From Campylorhamphus procurvoides (Eukaryota; Chordata; Aves; Passeriformes; Dendrocolaptidae), in assembly GCA_013396655.1 (NCBI GenBank), contig WBMV01002768.1, positions 499,076-563,075 on the forward strand: DNA of 64,000 nucleotides. Reading direction: 5' to 3'. The notes beneath the pieces were generated by a model. That model was not told where the DNA came from, did no database searches, and saw only the letters and a program-made list of their open reading frames with translations. Positions 47,602 through 60,644 of the stretch are shown piece by piece (the stretch's first letter is position 1; each line of letters starts with the position of its first letter). A program made the translations under genes and the position numbers.

Positions 47602-50307
47602 CAGGCACAGGAGGCTCCACAGCCTGTGCTGTGCAGGGGCTCCTGTTCCAGCTCCGATCCCAACCTCCTCCCCTGCTCCACAAAGCTGATTTCCAAGGAA
47701 AGAGACTCATGGAAACAAGCCCAGAAAGCTCCATACCTAATCGTCAGTGTTTGCTGGAGGAATTAACTATGGAAACCACTCTGGGCTTCTGGCAGTGATT
47801 GCAAGACAGAGGGGATCCACTTGTGCTGTTTGACACCTGCTGAACTGAGCAGCTCCTGTCCACAGTTTAATAAATTCAGCACAAAGCAAATACTTAGGAA
47901 ATGAAATGTGGAAGCTAAAATTCTAGAAAAGAGCAAACCTGCTGGTTTAGCATCTTCTGAACAACTGCTTTGATTGTTTGCCGCGAAGGAAGGGGTTTGT
48001 TTTGAAACGTGGCTCAGCTTTTTATTAAGGTTGTAAATGTTGGAATTGGAACAAAGTGTTTTATTCAGGCAGAAACAAAGAATTCTGTCTTTTCCCAGGA
48101 GCTGGTGAGTCCTCTGGGAGGGGCAGGGTGTCTCCTCCAGGCTGGGAACTGCTCCTGCTGGGTTTGTTGGTGTGCAGTAGGTGGTGGTTTAAGCAAAGCC
48201 TTTCTCTGTCTTTGCTGAACTTTTTAAAGCCTCGAGCAGGTGTTAGTTTGCAATCCAGCAATTCAATTACTCTGGGCAATAAATTTCAAGGTAAATGTTG
48301 GAAGCTCCGTCTCTTGAAGCATCAATGTTTTTCTTTTTTCTCCCAGTGTTCAAGGTAGCACCAGTGGCAGTGGGAGTAATGAGGCCTGGGTTCCTCTGGA
48401 TTTCCTTCTCATGGTTGGATTCTTTGATAACGAAATAATTTCAAGCTTTGACTGAATGCCCCAGCCACAGAAAAAAGCTGTATTGTGTGTAAATTCTCTA
48501 ATAAGAAGTGAGCTTCCCTTGCATCCTGCCTGTCCCTGAGGATGCTGAGAGGCTGGTTATTTCTGTCTGCTGGTTTTGTGAAACTGGGAGGGTTTGAGGA
48601 GCTGGCTCTGCCCAGTGTGCTGCAGGTGGGTTCCTCCAGCCTTGTTTCCATAGGGAAGCAGGTTAGAAATATAGCTGGGCGAAGAACATTTTGGAAGACA
48701 GACCTGGTGGAGTCACTGACACCATTTCTGGACTCTGAGAGGAGGAAGAAGCAGGGTTTTTTCTGGCAATGTGTGAATAAACATGTCCCTTAGCACAGTG
48801 ACAAACAGGACTTGACATGCAGGGTGGGGAAGCGTGGTACTTAAATTAAAACTGCTCCTTTACCATGACCAGGGGATGGGATTGGAATGCTTTGGTTCCA
48901 GAGCTGCAGTTACCACAGGGATAGTTAAATCTGATGCAGTGTGTTTAAAAAAAATAAAATAAATCCATTTCTCCACTGCAGACACAATCTCCCTAAAATC
49001 TCTTTACCTTTTCGGGGTTTCATTTTCAGGAGTGTGGTTAAACAAAAGCAGTGCTAAAAGGAGCATGTGTTTGTGGGCAATAAGAGGGAAAAGGAGTGAA
49101 ATCTGTATTGCATCTCTTGCCTTGGAGCCCTGCAGACGAGCTCCCATCTGCTGAACCTGTGCTCTGCCAGCTGAATTCCCCCAGCTCTGGAGCTGATGGG
49201 GTGATGTTGGTTCTCTCCAGTTTGGGGATGCAGCATCCAGTGGAGGAGTGAAAAGCAGGGAGCAAAATCATTCCAGGATGGTGACAAACCTTTGTGTCCC
49301 CATAACAAGAGATAAGCTGATAACTGGTGGCCCAGCCTGGCAATTAATGCAATAGGTTAAATGAACTGATGGACATTTGCTTTGTGCAGGGGTTTGGCTC
49401 AAGTCTTTGAGCCCTTTCTGAAGGAAATAGGTGTGGAGGGATAGACATCTGCAGAAATGAGCAGTGACTTTCAGGCAGAATAGATGATGATTAATGAGAA
49501 TTTGTGCTGGTGATGGACAAATGAAGCACCTCCAGTTTTCTCACGAGGTTCAGTTTTCCCCAGAAAATGCTTCGGCTGCTCAAACTTTTCTAAGAACAAC
49601 TGGAGATAAAGAGAGGGGAGAGAAGGGAAGAACCGGCCCCTCTCGGCCTGATTTATGAGCTAACTCTTTTGTAACAAGGTTTCCAGTGTTGTAAAACATT
49701 AAATACATCCTTATATTCAATATCACATTTTGATACATTTCATGCCTCATTTGCTACTGGAGTCAAGGACAACTTCACATTTTTCATGGCACAAGGCCCA
49801 GATTTGTCTATTTATTTATTTTTAATCACTACATTTTGTCTCTTTTTTATACCTGTATCATTTTGGATTAAATCTTGGCAACCATAGCAACATATTCCAC
49901 TGGGTGGATTCAGGTCTCCAGCACGTGGGAACTTTTTGGCTTGGCTTATTCCCCAGGGGCTGCTGTGCAGTAACCATCCCTGGAGGATCCTGCTTAGCAG
50001 GGAATGGCTGAGGGATGGCTTTGTGCTGAATTTTAGCAGCAGCTCTGTCACCAGGAGTGTTGCTTTTGAACAAAAGGCTATTTTATTTAACATCTCACGT
50101 GATGAAATGAGGGGGATTAAGTGGGATTTGCTGCCACAGTTAGAGGAAGATGCACAGAGCTCCTGGGAGTTGGGAAGGGGTTGGTGTTTGTCTGTGCCTT
50201 CATCCGTGTGGGAGTTCTTTGTTTGTTGCTTCTCACAGTGGGCAAGAAGAGCTGAATCTGAATTCTGCATGGAGCCAGCAGCACCCAGGGGCTCTGCTCC
50301 TGCAGGT

Positions 50308-50355
50308 AGGGAGGGCAGCCTGGGGGGAGGCAGGGAGGGCAGCTTGGGGGGCTGG
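50308..50355. repeat. 24-bp tandem duplication, G-rich
   Basis: Two adjacent 24-bp units (50308-50331 and 50332-50355) share AGGGAGGGCAGCYTGGGGGG and differ at one internal base and at the last few positions. The G-runs give quadruplex potential on the plus strand. Confidence 0.85.
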
Positions 50356-51739
50356 GTATTGGTCCCTGGGACGTGGCTCCATCCCATCTCAGCTGAGCAG
50401 CATTGGGGGCTTCCTTTTCCAGTCCCCTCTTGAGCCAAGGAGGTTGTACAGGACTGCTGTGACCCCATGGAGCTGAGTGGGGACATGTCTGTGTGAGAAT
50501 TTTGGGGAGAGCTCATGGCTCACACATGTGATCCATCCCACTTACCTTCCCTGAGGTGTCTCCTCTCCTCAAGTCAGCAGAGAGGAGTTGGCCTGTGTTC
50601 CCTCTGAGGTGATAGCTCAGATGTGACTCATCCTCCTGGGCGCTCAGCATGTCTTTCTCTTTTTACAAAATCCTATTTTTCCTTCCTACTGCCAAGGTGA
50701 CTCCAGGTTTTTATCTAAGAAAGTACAGTAAGAGCCACTTGCAAGTAAGTGGAGCTCAAGGAACTCTGCCTAGAACTAAGACAGGCACTTTGGAAAAGTG
50801 AGAATAATTAGAAACTCTAATATCTTCCCTAAGGCTTGTGGTCAATTATCCCTGACTGGTGACTTTAGCTTGTGACTGGATGCTTTTCCTGAAGGATGTG
50901 TCTTAGCTGGAGGTGGAAAGAGCTCAAGAAGCCCATGGCTGGTTGTTTTGGAAGGGGGCCTGGACACCCACAGGGGTCCTCACTGATCTCTGAGTGGGAG
51001 CTGGTTTAGCAAAGGAGTTCAGCATTCACAGATTTTGTTAAAGTTGCTCCTTTGAGCTGCTCCAGCTTCGCCAGTGAAGCCAAATTCCTGAAAGGATGAC
51101 CATGAGACTTGGGAGAGTTTGACTGGGTGGAAAATTTTCCAGCTGACCTGTTGGTGGTGCTGCCCTTGCAGCTCTCAGGAGCTCCCATGTCCTTTCAGGA
51201 GGGGGCAGCTCCCAAAAATGAAATCCTTGCAGGTTTAAGTGGTCACACAAGGGGCAGGTCCTGAGCTGCCTTTGGGGACAGGTCATCTAAATAAGTGACT
51301 TTGAACCTTGTGTCCTTTGCCGAAGGAGCCTGTGAAGGATGAGAGTTTCACAACTGATAAACAGATTTGCTTCATAGGAGAGACTGGAAAACTTCTAAGA
51401 CTTTGGATCAAAAAAACTTCAAAGCCCTTTATTATAAATGAAAGTATCAACAGCATTCGGGGACCTTAGTTGAGGGGCTCTTAAAAATCCCACTAGGTGC
51501 TTATCTGCCTCTTTTGGTGCTTGATATCCTTTGAAAATCTGTCCCAAAGTACTTGAATCACTCCCGAAAATGGAATTTACACTTCCAAATTACCTGGTTG
51601 CCTGAAAACATCTCCTTAGCGTTGCCTCTTTCTAATTGCCACATCAATGCAAAGCCTTCCTGCATCCTGCCAGCAGCCCCCTGTGTGTGGTGGGGAGTGC
51701 AGGAGTCTCACCCAGGCTGCTTTTTATGATCCCCATTCT

Positions 51740-52080
51740 TTGGAAATGAAACAAAATTTAGTGAGGGAACCTGTCTTTGTTCCCCTCCTTCCCATACAGC
51801 CAACTAATTGAAACCCACATGAATGTTAATGATGCATTTCGCATTTGGAAGTTAGAGGGGTGATTAATACATTGTACATTGTATATTAGCACCTTCTCAG
51901 GGGCATAATGAAGACAAAATATATGCTCTGAGACGAGGCTGTTTATTTCACGTTGTGTTTCCTGTGTTCCACCATCCCTTTCCACGGTGAAATACAAGCT
52001 TTCCAATCCAGAGGGTTTTGTTTCGAAGCATAATTTTAAATCAATCAATAAACTTTTATGTCTTAATCCTTTTCCCTTTT
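51740..52080. other. AT-rich, repeat-free element, candidate conserved non-coding DNA
   Basis: The block contains ACTAATTGAAACC, GAATGTTAATGATGCATTTC, GGTGATTAATACATTG, a near-tandem CATTGTACATTGTATATTAG, and AAATCAATCAATAAAC. No repeat family or exon is recognised. Its appearance matches the other AT-rich islands in this intron. Confidence 0.33.
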
Positions 52081-55000
52081 TTTCCTCCCCTTTTGATTGG
52101 GTGGCTGAAACAACACACACCGAGGGAATGGAATGTGAGGAAGGCAGGGAGAGGGAGGAAAGGCTGAGTGTGAAAGGCCAGGGATGTGACAGGCTGCTGA
52201 CGCTGTCACCTCTCGGTGCTGGAGGAAGGCTGACAAAAGGCAACCTCTTAGAGTCCAGGGAAAGCTTTTCCCCTCCTCTGCTCCTTGACCAGTGGCTCCA
52301 GAATCCTTGGAATGCCTTTTTTATTTTTAATTATTGTGATAAATGGCTCCTGCGAAGTCTCTGGCATGGCTGGAGACCAAAGGTGTTGATTAATGTGTGA
52401 GACAGTTTGGAGGCACCGAGTGCATCCACGTGAGGAGCAGAGAGCAGTGTCCCTGTCCCAGTTGGGACTGGGGTGACCGGGGCTGTCTTAACTGGGCTGC
52501 TGTGACCCGTGCCTGGAGCACCTGTGCTTCCTTCTGGATGCTCCCACCCTTCCCAGGCATGTCACCTTCCTTATGCTGCAGTTTGGGAGCTGTGGCAGCC
52601 CCAGCCTTGCTGTCACTGTCCCAGCTTCTGTCTGTGCCACCTCCCAAACCCACTGTGCTCCAGGAGGGATTTCAGCAGGGCAGGGTTTCTCTGCCCCAGC
52701 CCCTCAGGTGGGAGGGCAGGACATTGGTGTGCCAGGTGTGAGTGCCAGCCCTTGCAGGGTGTGAGCAGTGCCACGAGTGCCCCACGGGCACAGAGCTCAG
52801 TGCCAGGCTCAGGGCTCTTCCCACCGGAGCTGGGGGTGACATCTCAGAGCCCCCAGTCCCCCAGAGGTGTTTCCCTCTGCCCATGCCCTCATGGCCTTCC
52901 CAGGGCCCAAGGGGGATGCTGAGCACCTGCATGGGTTCATCCTGCAAGCCCAGAGGATTCTGCAGCTCTGGAGATGGGTGCCCAGCAGGACTCAGCCCCT
53001 GAGCTGTGTGATGTTGTCGTGGGTGTGTGTGGTGGTGGCTGATTATGTAACTCCAGGAAGGGGAAGGCGAGCACGGGAGCTGTAACACATCTATAATTAA
53101 CTACAACAAACAGCTATAAAACAACAAACACTTCCAAACGCTCCTTCCTGCCAACAGCTGAATTATTTTTCTCCTTTGGCAAAGTCATTAAAGGGGCAGG
53201 CAGGGGGTGTGGGGGGGAAATGTGTGTGCCCATCCACTTGGTGTGTTTGGAACCTGTTTTTGGAGGTGTTTGGTGGGTTTTTTTGATGAATGAGTGAAAG
53301 TTAATGGCTGGGAATGGGTAGAAAGTCCTTCAGGCTGTAGCAGCTTCCTATGAATAGCACCTGACAGGGCTGTTCCCACAGCCTGGGCCATAAAGAACCC
53401 AGTCCTGATGTGTTTCCAACGGAGAGGGGAGGAATCAACCCGGAGTAATCACTGCTTTGCATGTTGAGTATTTATCGACTTACTGAATGGTGATGAATGG
53501 AAATGTGCTTTATTTATTAAAACAAGTAAAATGCCTTTTTTTCTTTGGGACTTAACATGTTTTTCCTGTCCTTGCTACCTCCTAACCCTTTTTATCTACA
53601 CATAATCCATGTGTTTGCACGAAGCCAGCCCTTTCTCTGGTTTATCTGCAGTGACAGTGGGCTCAAATTAAGGCCCACTCTCTTGGGCTCCTTGATGTGC
53701 CACCCTACGTGGTTTTCTTGGCTCTGTGTCCCTGCCCTCAGAGCTGTATCCTCGGTGTGATCTTACCCTGCTGTGGCTTGGCTGTGTCTTAAACTGCTCC
53801 CTTGTTTGGGTCTAATTAATCTTCCATTAGTAACTCAGCCCAAAAGAGGCAGCTACAGATTTCAGTAGCCCCATCCAGAAAGCTCTGAAATTTAGAGCTG
53901 CTGTTACCCAGAAAAGCCATGTAATCTTTCAGGTTTGTGTAATAGAACAATTTCATCCTTCTCCTACAATTCCCAGGCCAGCTGTGGGGAGGGCAGGATT
54001 TACTGCTGCTCTTCCCTGCCAGGCAGGGTTGTTCCCCTGACCTCCTGCTCCAACAGGCACTGGAACCTGCCCATAAATCTGGGGCTATTGCTGCTCCCAG
54101 TCAGCTCGGTGATCTCACTGCTGCCTCATGCTCGCTGTTGCGTGGCTGGCTGTCTGCCTGCCTCTCCTCCTCTGCTCACATTCCAATTTTTGGGGGGTCA
54201 CGGGGCTGTGTCCTTGCTTATCTGCAGCTTGCATGGTGCTGGAGAGACAGAGGAGGGGAGGGTTGTGCTTGCACAGTTTGGGCAGCTTGTCTGGTGTGGA
54301 ACCTGGGATGACCTGAGCAAAAGTGGCTGGGGCTGGGTTATGGCCAACTGGAAAAATGGTGTAGGAAACCCCAGGAGATGGTGCAGGAGCTGCCAAGGCT
54401 TGAGTACCTTCTGTATCCTTGAAGTTAATGTTGATTTCCTATAAGTCAAGCCATTTGAAAGGAAGAGCTGTAAGTCACAGTCAGATTTCCCAGTCCTCTG
54501 GGGATCCTTCTCTGGAACTATCTGTGTTGTGCTGCTGTTCTCAAAAGCCTGGAAGGATTGCTGGTGGCATTGCTGAGTGATCTTGAGATCAGAAGGGCTG
54601 GTGTGATGGGTACCTCAGCAGTTCAGGTGTGCTGGGATGGGCAGGCAGGAGCTGTGACTGCTCTTATAACTGTTCCCATATGGAAGTTTCTCTTTCCCAC
54701 CTTGCAGTAGCACAGTGTAAATCCAAGCTGTCACAATCCATAAGTGTGAGTCCTCATGCACAGCCCTTTAGGAGGCTGCAAGAGCTGCTTCCAGACCAAT
54801 AATTCAGATTATAAGGAGTCCCCAGGTTCAGCTCAGTAATAGCTTGTAATGAGTCCCAGGGAGTGATTCCAGCAGCCATAATCCTCCTGGCTGGAATGCC
54901 TGTGAGGAACACACCTATGGCCCAAAAGCTGAATGCAGTGGTGTTGGGGGGGAGCACAGGGACAGATCTGGAGCAGTGTGTGCTTTTTGTCACAGAGCTG

Positions 55001-57645
55001 TGGGCAGTGTGTGGGAAACAGCCCTGAGAAAAGGGGGAGCCAAAGGGGACTGGGCTGGGTGAGCAGATAAAGGCTCAGACCTGAATGTCACTTTAGAAAC
55101 CTTGATCAAAAATAATGCAGACTCAGAGACTGTTCAGACCAGATTGAAGGCTCGGATCAATAGGCTTTGAATGAATTCCTATAAAAAGGAAGAATTTGGT
55201 TCTGACTTTGTAGGCACACTGCAGGAGAATCTAATCCATTGTCCCCAAAGGAGCTGTTCCAGCCCTCCTCTCATCGAGGTACTCAGGGATTTTAATACCT
55301 GCCAGGTTTTAGTGGTGTTGGAAAATAAAAAAAGGTAGAGAAGAGGCGGAAATTAAACCACAAATGTTCACAATAAAATAGTGATAGAAACGGAGGTGGA
55401 CAGGGAAGAACAGAGAATCTGAATTTAGTCTCAGGGGACCAGTAACTTCCCAGGGCATTTTTGGCTGTTCTCAGATCTCCTGCCCGTGGGCTGGAAGGGC
55501 TGAAGTCACTCTGGTGGGGGGCTTGGCATATTTTGGGATCAAGCCCTGTGATTCCCATCCAGGTAAATGGTTGGGTGTCCCCACCTTTTGAAATAAGAGT
55601 TATGAGAGCCTTAAATCCAGACACAGAAGTGTTTTCTGGAGGCAAGCTCATGCCCAAATGTTTGTGCTTTTCCCCTGGTCAAATCAAGTTTCTACAAGCT
55701 CATTTTCTGCAAACAAATGAATTTTCCACCTCGAAGCTGAGCTCTATGTGTGTATATATGAGAAACTTACCTTTTTTTGATAGAGATAATTCATTTTTTG
55801 GTGGTGGTTCTTGGCTCTCGCTCCCAAATCTCGTTACAGAGGAAGGTTTGACCTTGTCAGCCTGTGCATACATTGCTGTGCACTCTGAGAAGGAGCTGGA
55901 GGCATCCTCTCTCCTTGCAGTTGGTAAGAAATCCCTTGGATCCAGGTTGGCACTTCCAGGGCAGTGCATGACTTCACTGAAATGGTGTGTTGGGAGCTCC
56001 TCTGGATGGATCCAGGCAGTCCCAAAGCAAGAGAACCCAACTGGGAATAATTCCAGTTTTGTAGAGGTAGAGGCAGTGGGAAGAAGAGACAGTGAGTTAT
56101 TTCAGGGGAGGGAAGAGGGCAGTTGCAGTCTAAAAATGGATTTCTGGAGTCACAATTGAATAGACCAGACTCCTGCTGTGTGTGCTGGCTTTTGCAGGCT
56201 CACTAGAGGCACAAACATGTCCCCACCCACACAGCTTTAGGCTCGGTTGCTGTGTCAGACACTGCTGATGGGTGAACCCTGGAAACTCCAGGAGGCAATT
56301 TTAGAGGCGTTGCCAAAATTTCCCTGGCTGTGAGTGTAGGAATGCCTGCCCCTTGGGTCTACCAAGCTGAGCTGGGAACCCTTGGAGGAGCATCTGTTAA
56401 TTTTAGCACTGGATTTCCCCAGACACCATCAAGCTGTGATATTGTCCCTTCCCTTCCAGTCCCATACAGAGCCAAAAATGGGACTGAAACCATAAAACTT
56501 GGGTGTTTCCTTCGTGAACATGCAAAAATCTGGGTCACCCTGTAATGGGGCATCTTGCCTGGGTAATGCCAAACCCAGATTGTGTCTGAATTTACTTGAC
56601 AATGCTTTGATCTTTTTCCTGAGTCCTACAGAGTGCAGATCCTGGAAGGTCCAAACCTGAAAGTTTTCCAGCTGCATTTCATGACATCTGCCCTGTAGTG
56701 GTTTTTCTTTTTTGGCTTGTTTTGCTGGTTTACACTGGGAGGATGGGATGTTTCGGGGCTTGCAGTGTTATCCTGCGATCTCAGCCCAATGTCCTGTCAA
56801 CCACGGGCTACCTTTGGGATTGTGGAGAGGGTGTTTTGTCTCTCTGGGTCCTGGTGAGGATGGGCAGCTGCACTGAGGGCTCTGAGGAGAAGCAGCATGT
56901 GGAGCTGGGCTGAGAAGGGGTCCTTGAGTCTGTCACCTTTTGCCCCTCGCTGGTGGCAAGAAAGGCTTTATTTGGGCATGGCTGTTTGAAGGAGGCTGCT
57001 TGAATTGCAGCCTGACCCCCAGCCCATTGCTGTGGGACTGCCTTCAGCACTGAGCTTTGGCTCTCTATTTACACATGACAGGAATGAATTGGAGACACAG
57101 TGGATGACTAAACAGATTAGTTACCACGTCGTTAATTACCTTCATCCCAGCACTGTTCTGGCCGATGCTCTGAGGCAGAACAGTGACCTGATGATACCAG
57201 TGCTGTGCTGCTTGTCCTGAGCTGTCAGTGGGAGAATTATTAGAATCCCTTCAGCTGGTAAATCACTGGTGACTGCTTTTGTTTGGTGTGAGAGGAGTGT
57301 TTCTGTCCAGGAAAGTTACCTCACATAACCCATTTGTGTTTGCACCGAACTCTTGGAGTGACTTTCACATGTCCTGTCCCACCGTGGGAGGGGGACAGGA
57401 ATGGCTGAGCTCACTGAACCTCAGAGAAATCCCTGTGAAACTCCATGGAGATGAGGATGTTGTTAAAAGCTGTTTATTTTCTCATATTTACTAAATATTA
57501 CGCTTTTCTGTGGTGCTGTCTATAAACTTTGGGTGGGGAAATGTTCATGGCAGCATCTCCTGGTGAGCCCAGTGCTGCACTGGGAGGGCTGGGCTCTGTT
57601 TTGGGCTCCCCTTCTGAGGTGCCCTGTGGGATTCTCGTGTGCAGG

Positions 57646-57718
57646 ACCAGGAGCTGGAGTTCAGTGGTCCTTGTGGGTCCCTTCCAACTCAGGATGGTCT
57701 GTGATTCTGTGACTCTGA
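57646..57718 (+). repeat. CR1 LINE extreme 3' end, sense orientation
   Basis: CAGGAGCTGGAGTTCAGTGG, TCCTTGTGGGTCCCTTCC, AACTCAGGATGGTCTG and TGATTCTGTGACTCTG correspond to the last 70 bp of the passerine-type CR1, including two octamer-like repeats. Confidence 0.9.
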
Positions 57719-57719
57719 T

Positions 57720-60435
57720 GCACTGTGTGGGTCAGGGCTTGGCTTGGCTGGAATGACAGGACATGGTGTTTGGGGACAAGGAGCCTTGAGGATTTCCTTT
57801 GGATTTCTGTGGTTCAGAGAAATGGCAGAAACAGGGGCTGGAGGGAGGGAAAAGCATTCCAAATGCAGCTGGGAAATGCTGCTCCAGCTTTCCAGCTCTG
57901 GGTTATTCCTGGCCAGAGCTAATGATGATATATGAGTCTTACAGAACACTCTTCATCCTGACACCTTCACTGAAGAGGTCTGTAACATTATTCTCACTAG
58001 GTACAGGTGGTAAAATTAATGCATTAAGAGAGAAACTTTAGCCAAGGAGCAGAGCTGGGGAGGAAATCTTGGTGTCCTGAAACAGTGTCGGGCTTTGCCT
58101 CCCAGGAGCCATCACCTTTTCCAGCTCCTGGACTTGGCTGCTGCTTTGATCCCTAAATCAAGCCCTGCAGTTGGGGAAGGTCAGCACTGAGCCCTTGCTG
58201 GTGCATTATCTGCTTGTGTTGGCTTCCAGCAGACCCCACAAAGTGCTCTTCCCCTCTCTCCCAGCATCTGCCAGGGCTGCCAGAGACAAAATCAAACACA
58301 AGCTTATCATCATCATCTTCCTTCTGCTGAGCAGCTGCTGTGGGTAGCACATGCCAGGGCTCTCCCTCTCAGGAATTGCTCACAGAGCCTGGGCAGAGCT
58401 CTCACAGAATTTCTTAGGGGTTTTTGGAGGGGATAGCAGAGCTTCTGCAGCACTTCAGAAGGCCTGGGAATGAGTGAGTCCTGTTTGGGACAGGGACCTG
58501 TGCTCCCTGTAGGGTCACATCTCTGAGTGCAGGCTTGTCTGGTTCCAGATCCACAGGCATCCCTTCTCTGATCCTGGCTCTGGGGTGATCAGGGATACAA
58601 TCCTCATCTTAGCACGGCCAAACCAAGTTTAAGGGCTGAATTACATCAGGGAGTGAGTCCAGCACACTGGCTGCTCCTGAAATGCATCTGTATCCCTTTT
58701 TCCCTCTCTGGATCCTGTCTCAGGGCACAGAACTTGGTGTCCTTCTGCTTTTATATGTTCCCTGCCCTGTGGCTTTCAGTTATTAGCAATTAAAGCCTGG
58801 TTTTTGCATCTTGTGGGATTTATTTTATTTTATATTTTCCCCTGTATGGGTCCTGGTTGCACCAATTCAGGTCTCTGCCAAGTGTGTGCCTGACTCTGCC
58901 CCTCTTCTCTTTGCTGAATCCAATGCTGTGCCCCCCTCACTCAAGCCCACATCTTATCTGGGGTATTTTCCTCATCCCCCGGGCTGGGTTTGGTTCTCTC
59001 ATCCCTCTGCTGTGCCATGTGCTGTGCAGGCTGGCTGTGGCACCTCACTTGGTTTGCCTCTAGCTATAATTTCTCTCCTTTAGATATAAACACCACTTGT
59101 TCTACCCCAGTGCCAGGGGGAATGTGTTGGCCCTGAGGTGCCCACCAAGGAGGGGGGATCGGCACCAGTGGGAGGAGGAAAGGCAGAAACCCTTCAGAAG
59201 AGAGAGCCCTGTGGAAAATCCCTGCCATTTATTTTGGGAGCTGAAGGTCAGCTTGGCACTCTCCCCTGTTAAATAAAATAGGAAACCCTCCCCTCTCTGT
59301 GCTTGCTGGACCACTTTTTGGCATTCCACTGTGCCTCTAGGAGGGAGTGATGGATTTGGGGGATGTTCTGGTGCTCTGCAGGTTTCTTGCTGACTCCCAT
59401 CCCTAGCCCGTGCTCAGATTTGCTGCTACCAACCAAGAGCTGATGAAATGAGACCCATGGAAGTTAAAGAGAGTTTGAGATTAACCACTGGAGCTGTGAT
59501 GGGCTGAGAGGATGTGGCACAGCCCAGAATTCCAGTCAGCCTAAAATCAAATTAAAGTTTCGCAGCATGATATTTTAGGAGAGAGGGGGAAAAATAATAA
59601 CAAAAAGAGGTGGAGGAAAAAGAAGAAAAATGCAAAATAAAAAAAAGCCCCCCACAGAGTTCATCTGGTGGATGGAGTTACATTAAGAGAATGGAAATTA
59701 AAGGCTTTTCATAGAGATCTTCAGTATAATGATGGAAGACTTTAATTATTTCGAAGTGCCTAAGAAAAGGAGCTTAGAATGGTTTTGGGGAGGGGTGAGC
59801 TCTCATAAAAATATCTCTCTTCACAAGCCTTTTGAGCTGTTGTTGGGCTGAAAGGCTTCTGTCAGCTGAGAAGGAGGGATTGGGAAATCCTGTGCCCCCA
59901 CTGTCCCCAGAGAGCAGTCCCTGCCCGAGGGGCACTCAGGGAGGGACAGGGAGCTGCGAGGAGGAGGCTGCAGGGACAGCCGAGCCCTGAGTGCTGCCAG
60001 GCAGCTCCTTTATCAAGGCATGGAAGGTGGGGAGGGCACCTGGCAGGGAATGTGAGGATGTGGGGAATTCGGGTCTCCCTTGGCATTTCAGACAGTAAGA
60101 GCCATAGAGGGCGTTTTCTGGGGAGATGGTGCATCAGAGTTGTTGTGCTGAACTTGTCACTCATCCAATTCTTGCTTGGACAGCCCAGAAATTAATGGGT
60201 CTCTGTCTAGTCTTCAGGGTGACATAATTTCATGTACCTGGAGACTGTCCATGCTTTCCCTGGGACTTGGATGCTCTTCTTCTGCCTCCAGCCTGCTCCC
60301 TGCTAGGCAGAAATGTGGCCTCTTCATGCTCTGAATGCTCAGTGGTTTTGGCTTCTTCTCTTCTCTTCTCCAGACGTGGCATTTTGAGATTCCTCTCTCT
60401 ACCTCCATATTCACCTGCCCAGGAGGGGGGCAGGA
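57720..60435 (+). other. Presumed large intron, sixth segment
   Basis: Only a purine/A-rich low-complexity run at 59578-59648 (GGGGGAAAAATAATAAC...AAAAAAAGCC) stands out. No exon or repeat family is recognised otherwise. Confidence 0.4.
59578..59648. repeat. A/G-rich low-complexity stretch
   Basis: The run is nearly all purine on the plus strand (GAGAGAGGGGGAAAAATAA, GGAGGAAAAAGAAG, AAATAAAAAAAAGCC). It is followed by an AT-rich region to about 59760. Confidence 0.8.
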
Positions 60436-60437
60436 TG

Positions 60438-60640
60438 GTACAGAATCACAGGACCATCGAGGTTGGAAAAGCCCTCCAAGGTCATCGTGCCCAACCTGTG
60501 ACCCATCCCCACTTTGTTAACTGAGTGCCACATCCAGTCACTCCTTGAACACCTCCAGGGCTGGGGACTCCACCACCTCCCTGGGCAGCCCCTCCCATTG
60601 TTTAACAATCCTTTCCATCCTTTCTGACCAGAATTTTCCC
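60438..60640 (-). repeat. CR1 LINE 3'-end fragment
   Basis: ACAGAATCACAGGACCATCG, AGGTTGGAAAAGCCCTCC, AAGGTCATCGTGCCCAACC, GAGTGCCACATCCAGTCACTCC, TTGAACACCTCCAGGG, GGGGACTCCACCACCTCCC, TGGGCAGCCCCTCCCATTG and TTTAACAATCCTTTCC are in antisense CR1 order. This is a different CR1 subgroup from the copies at 31 and 34 kb (it has the ACCACCTCCCTGGGCAG form). Confidence 0.95.
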
Positions 60641-60644
60641 CCAC

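Larger units (their letters stand above)
47605..57640 (+). other. Presumed large intron, fifth segment
   Basis: No coding exon or clear interspersed repeat is visible in about 10 kb. AT-rich, repeat-free patches lie at 49660-49880, 51740-52080, 53080-53180 and 53440-53540. A 24-bp tandem duplication lies at 50308-50355. Confidence 0.4.

Noticed and set aside
49812..50516. 234-residue minus-strand open frame
   Set aside because: No recognisable domain, no splice or promoter context, composition like the surrounding intron, and it overlaps the 24-bp G-rich duplication.
55461..56159. 232-residue plus-strand open frame
   Set aside because: I saw no family-like motif or repeated physico-chemical pattern, and no convincing acceptor/donor pair delimiting a subsegment. 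Consistent with chance in 64 kb.
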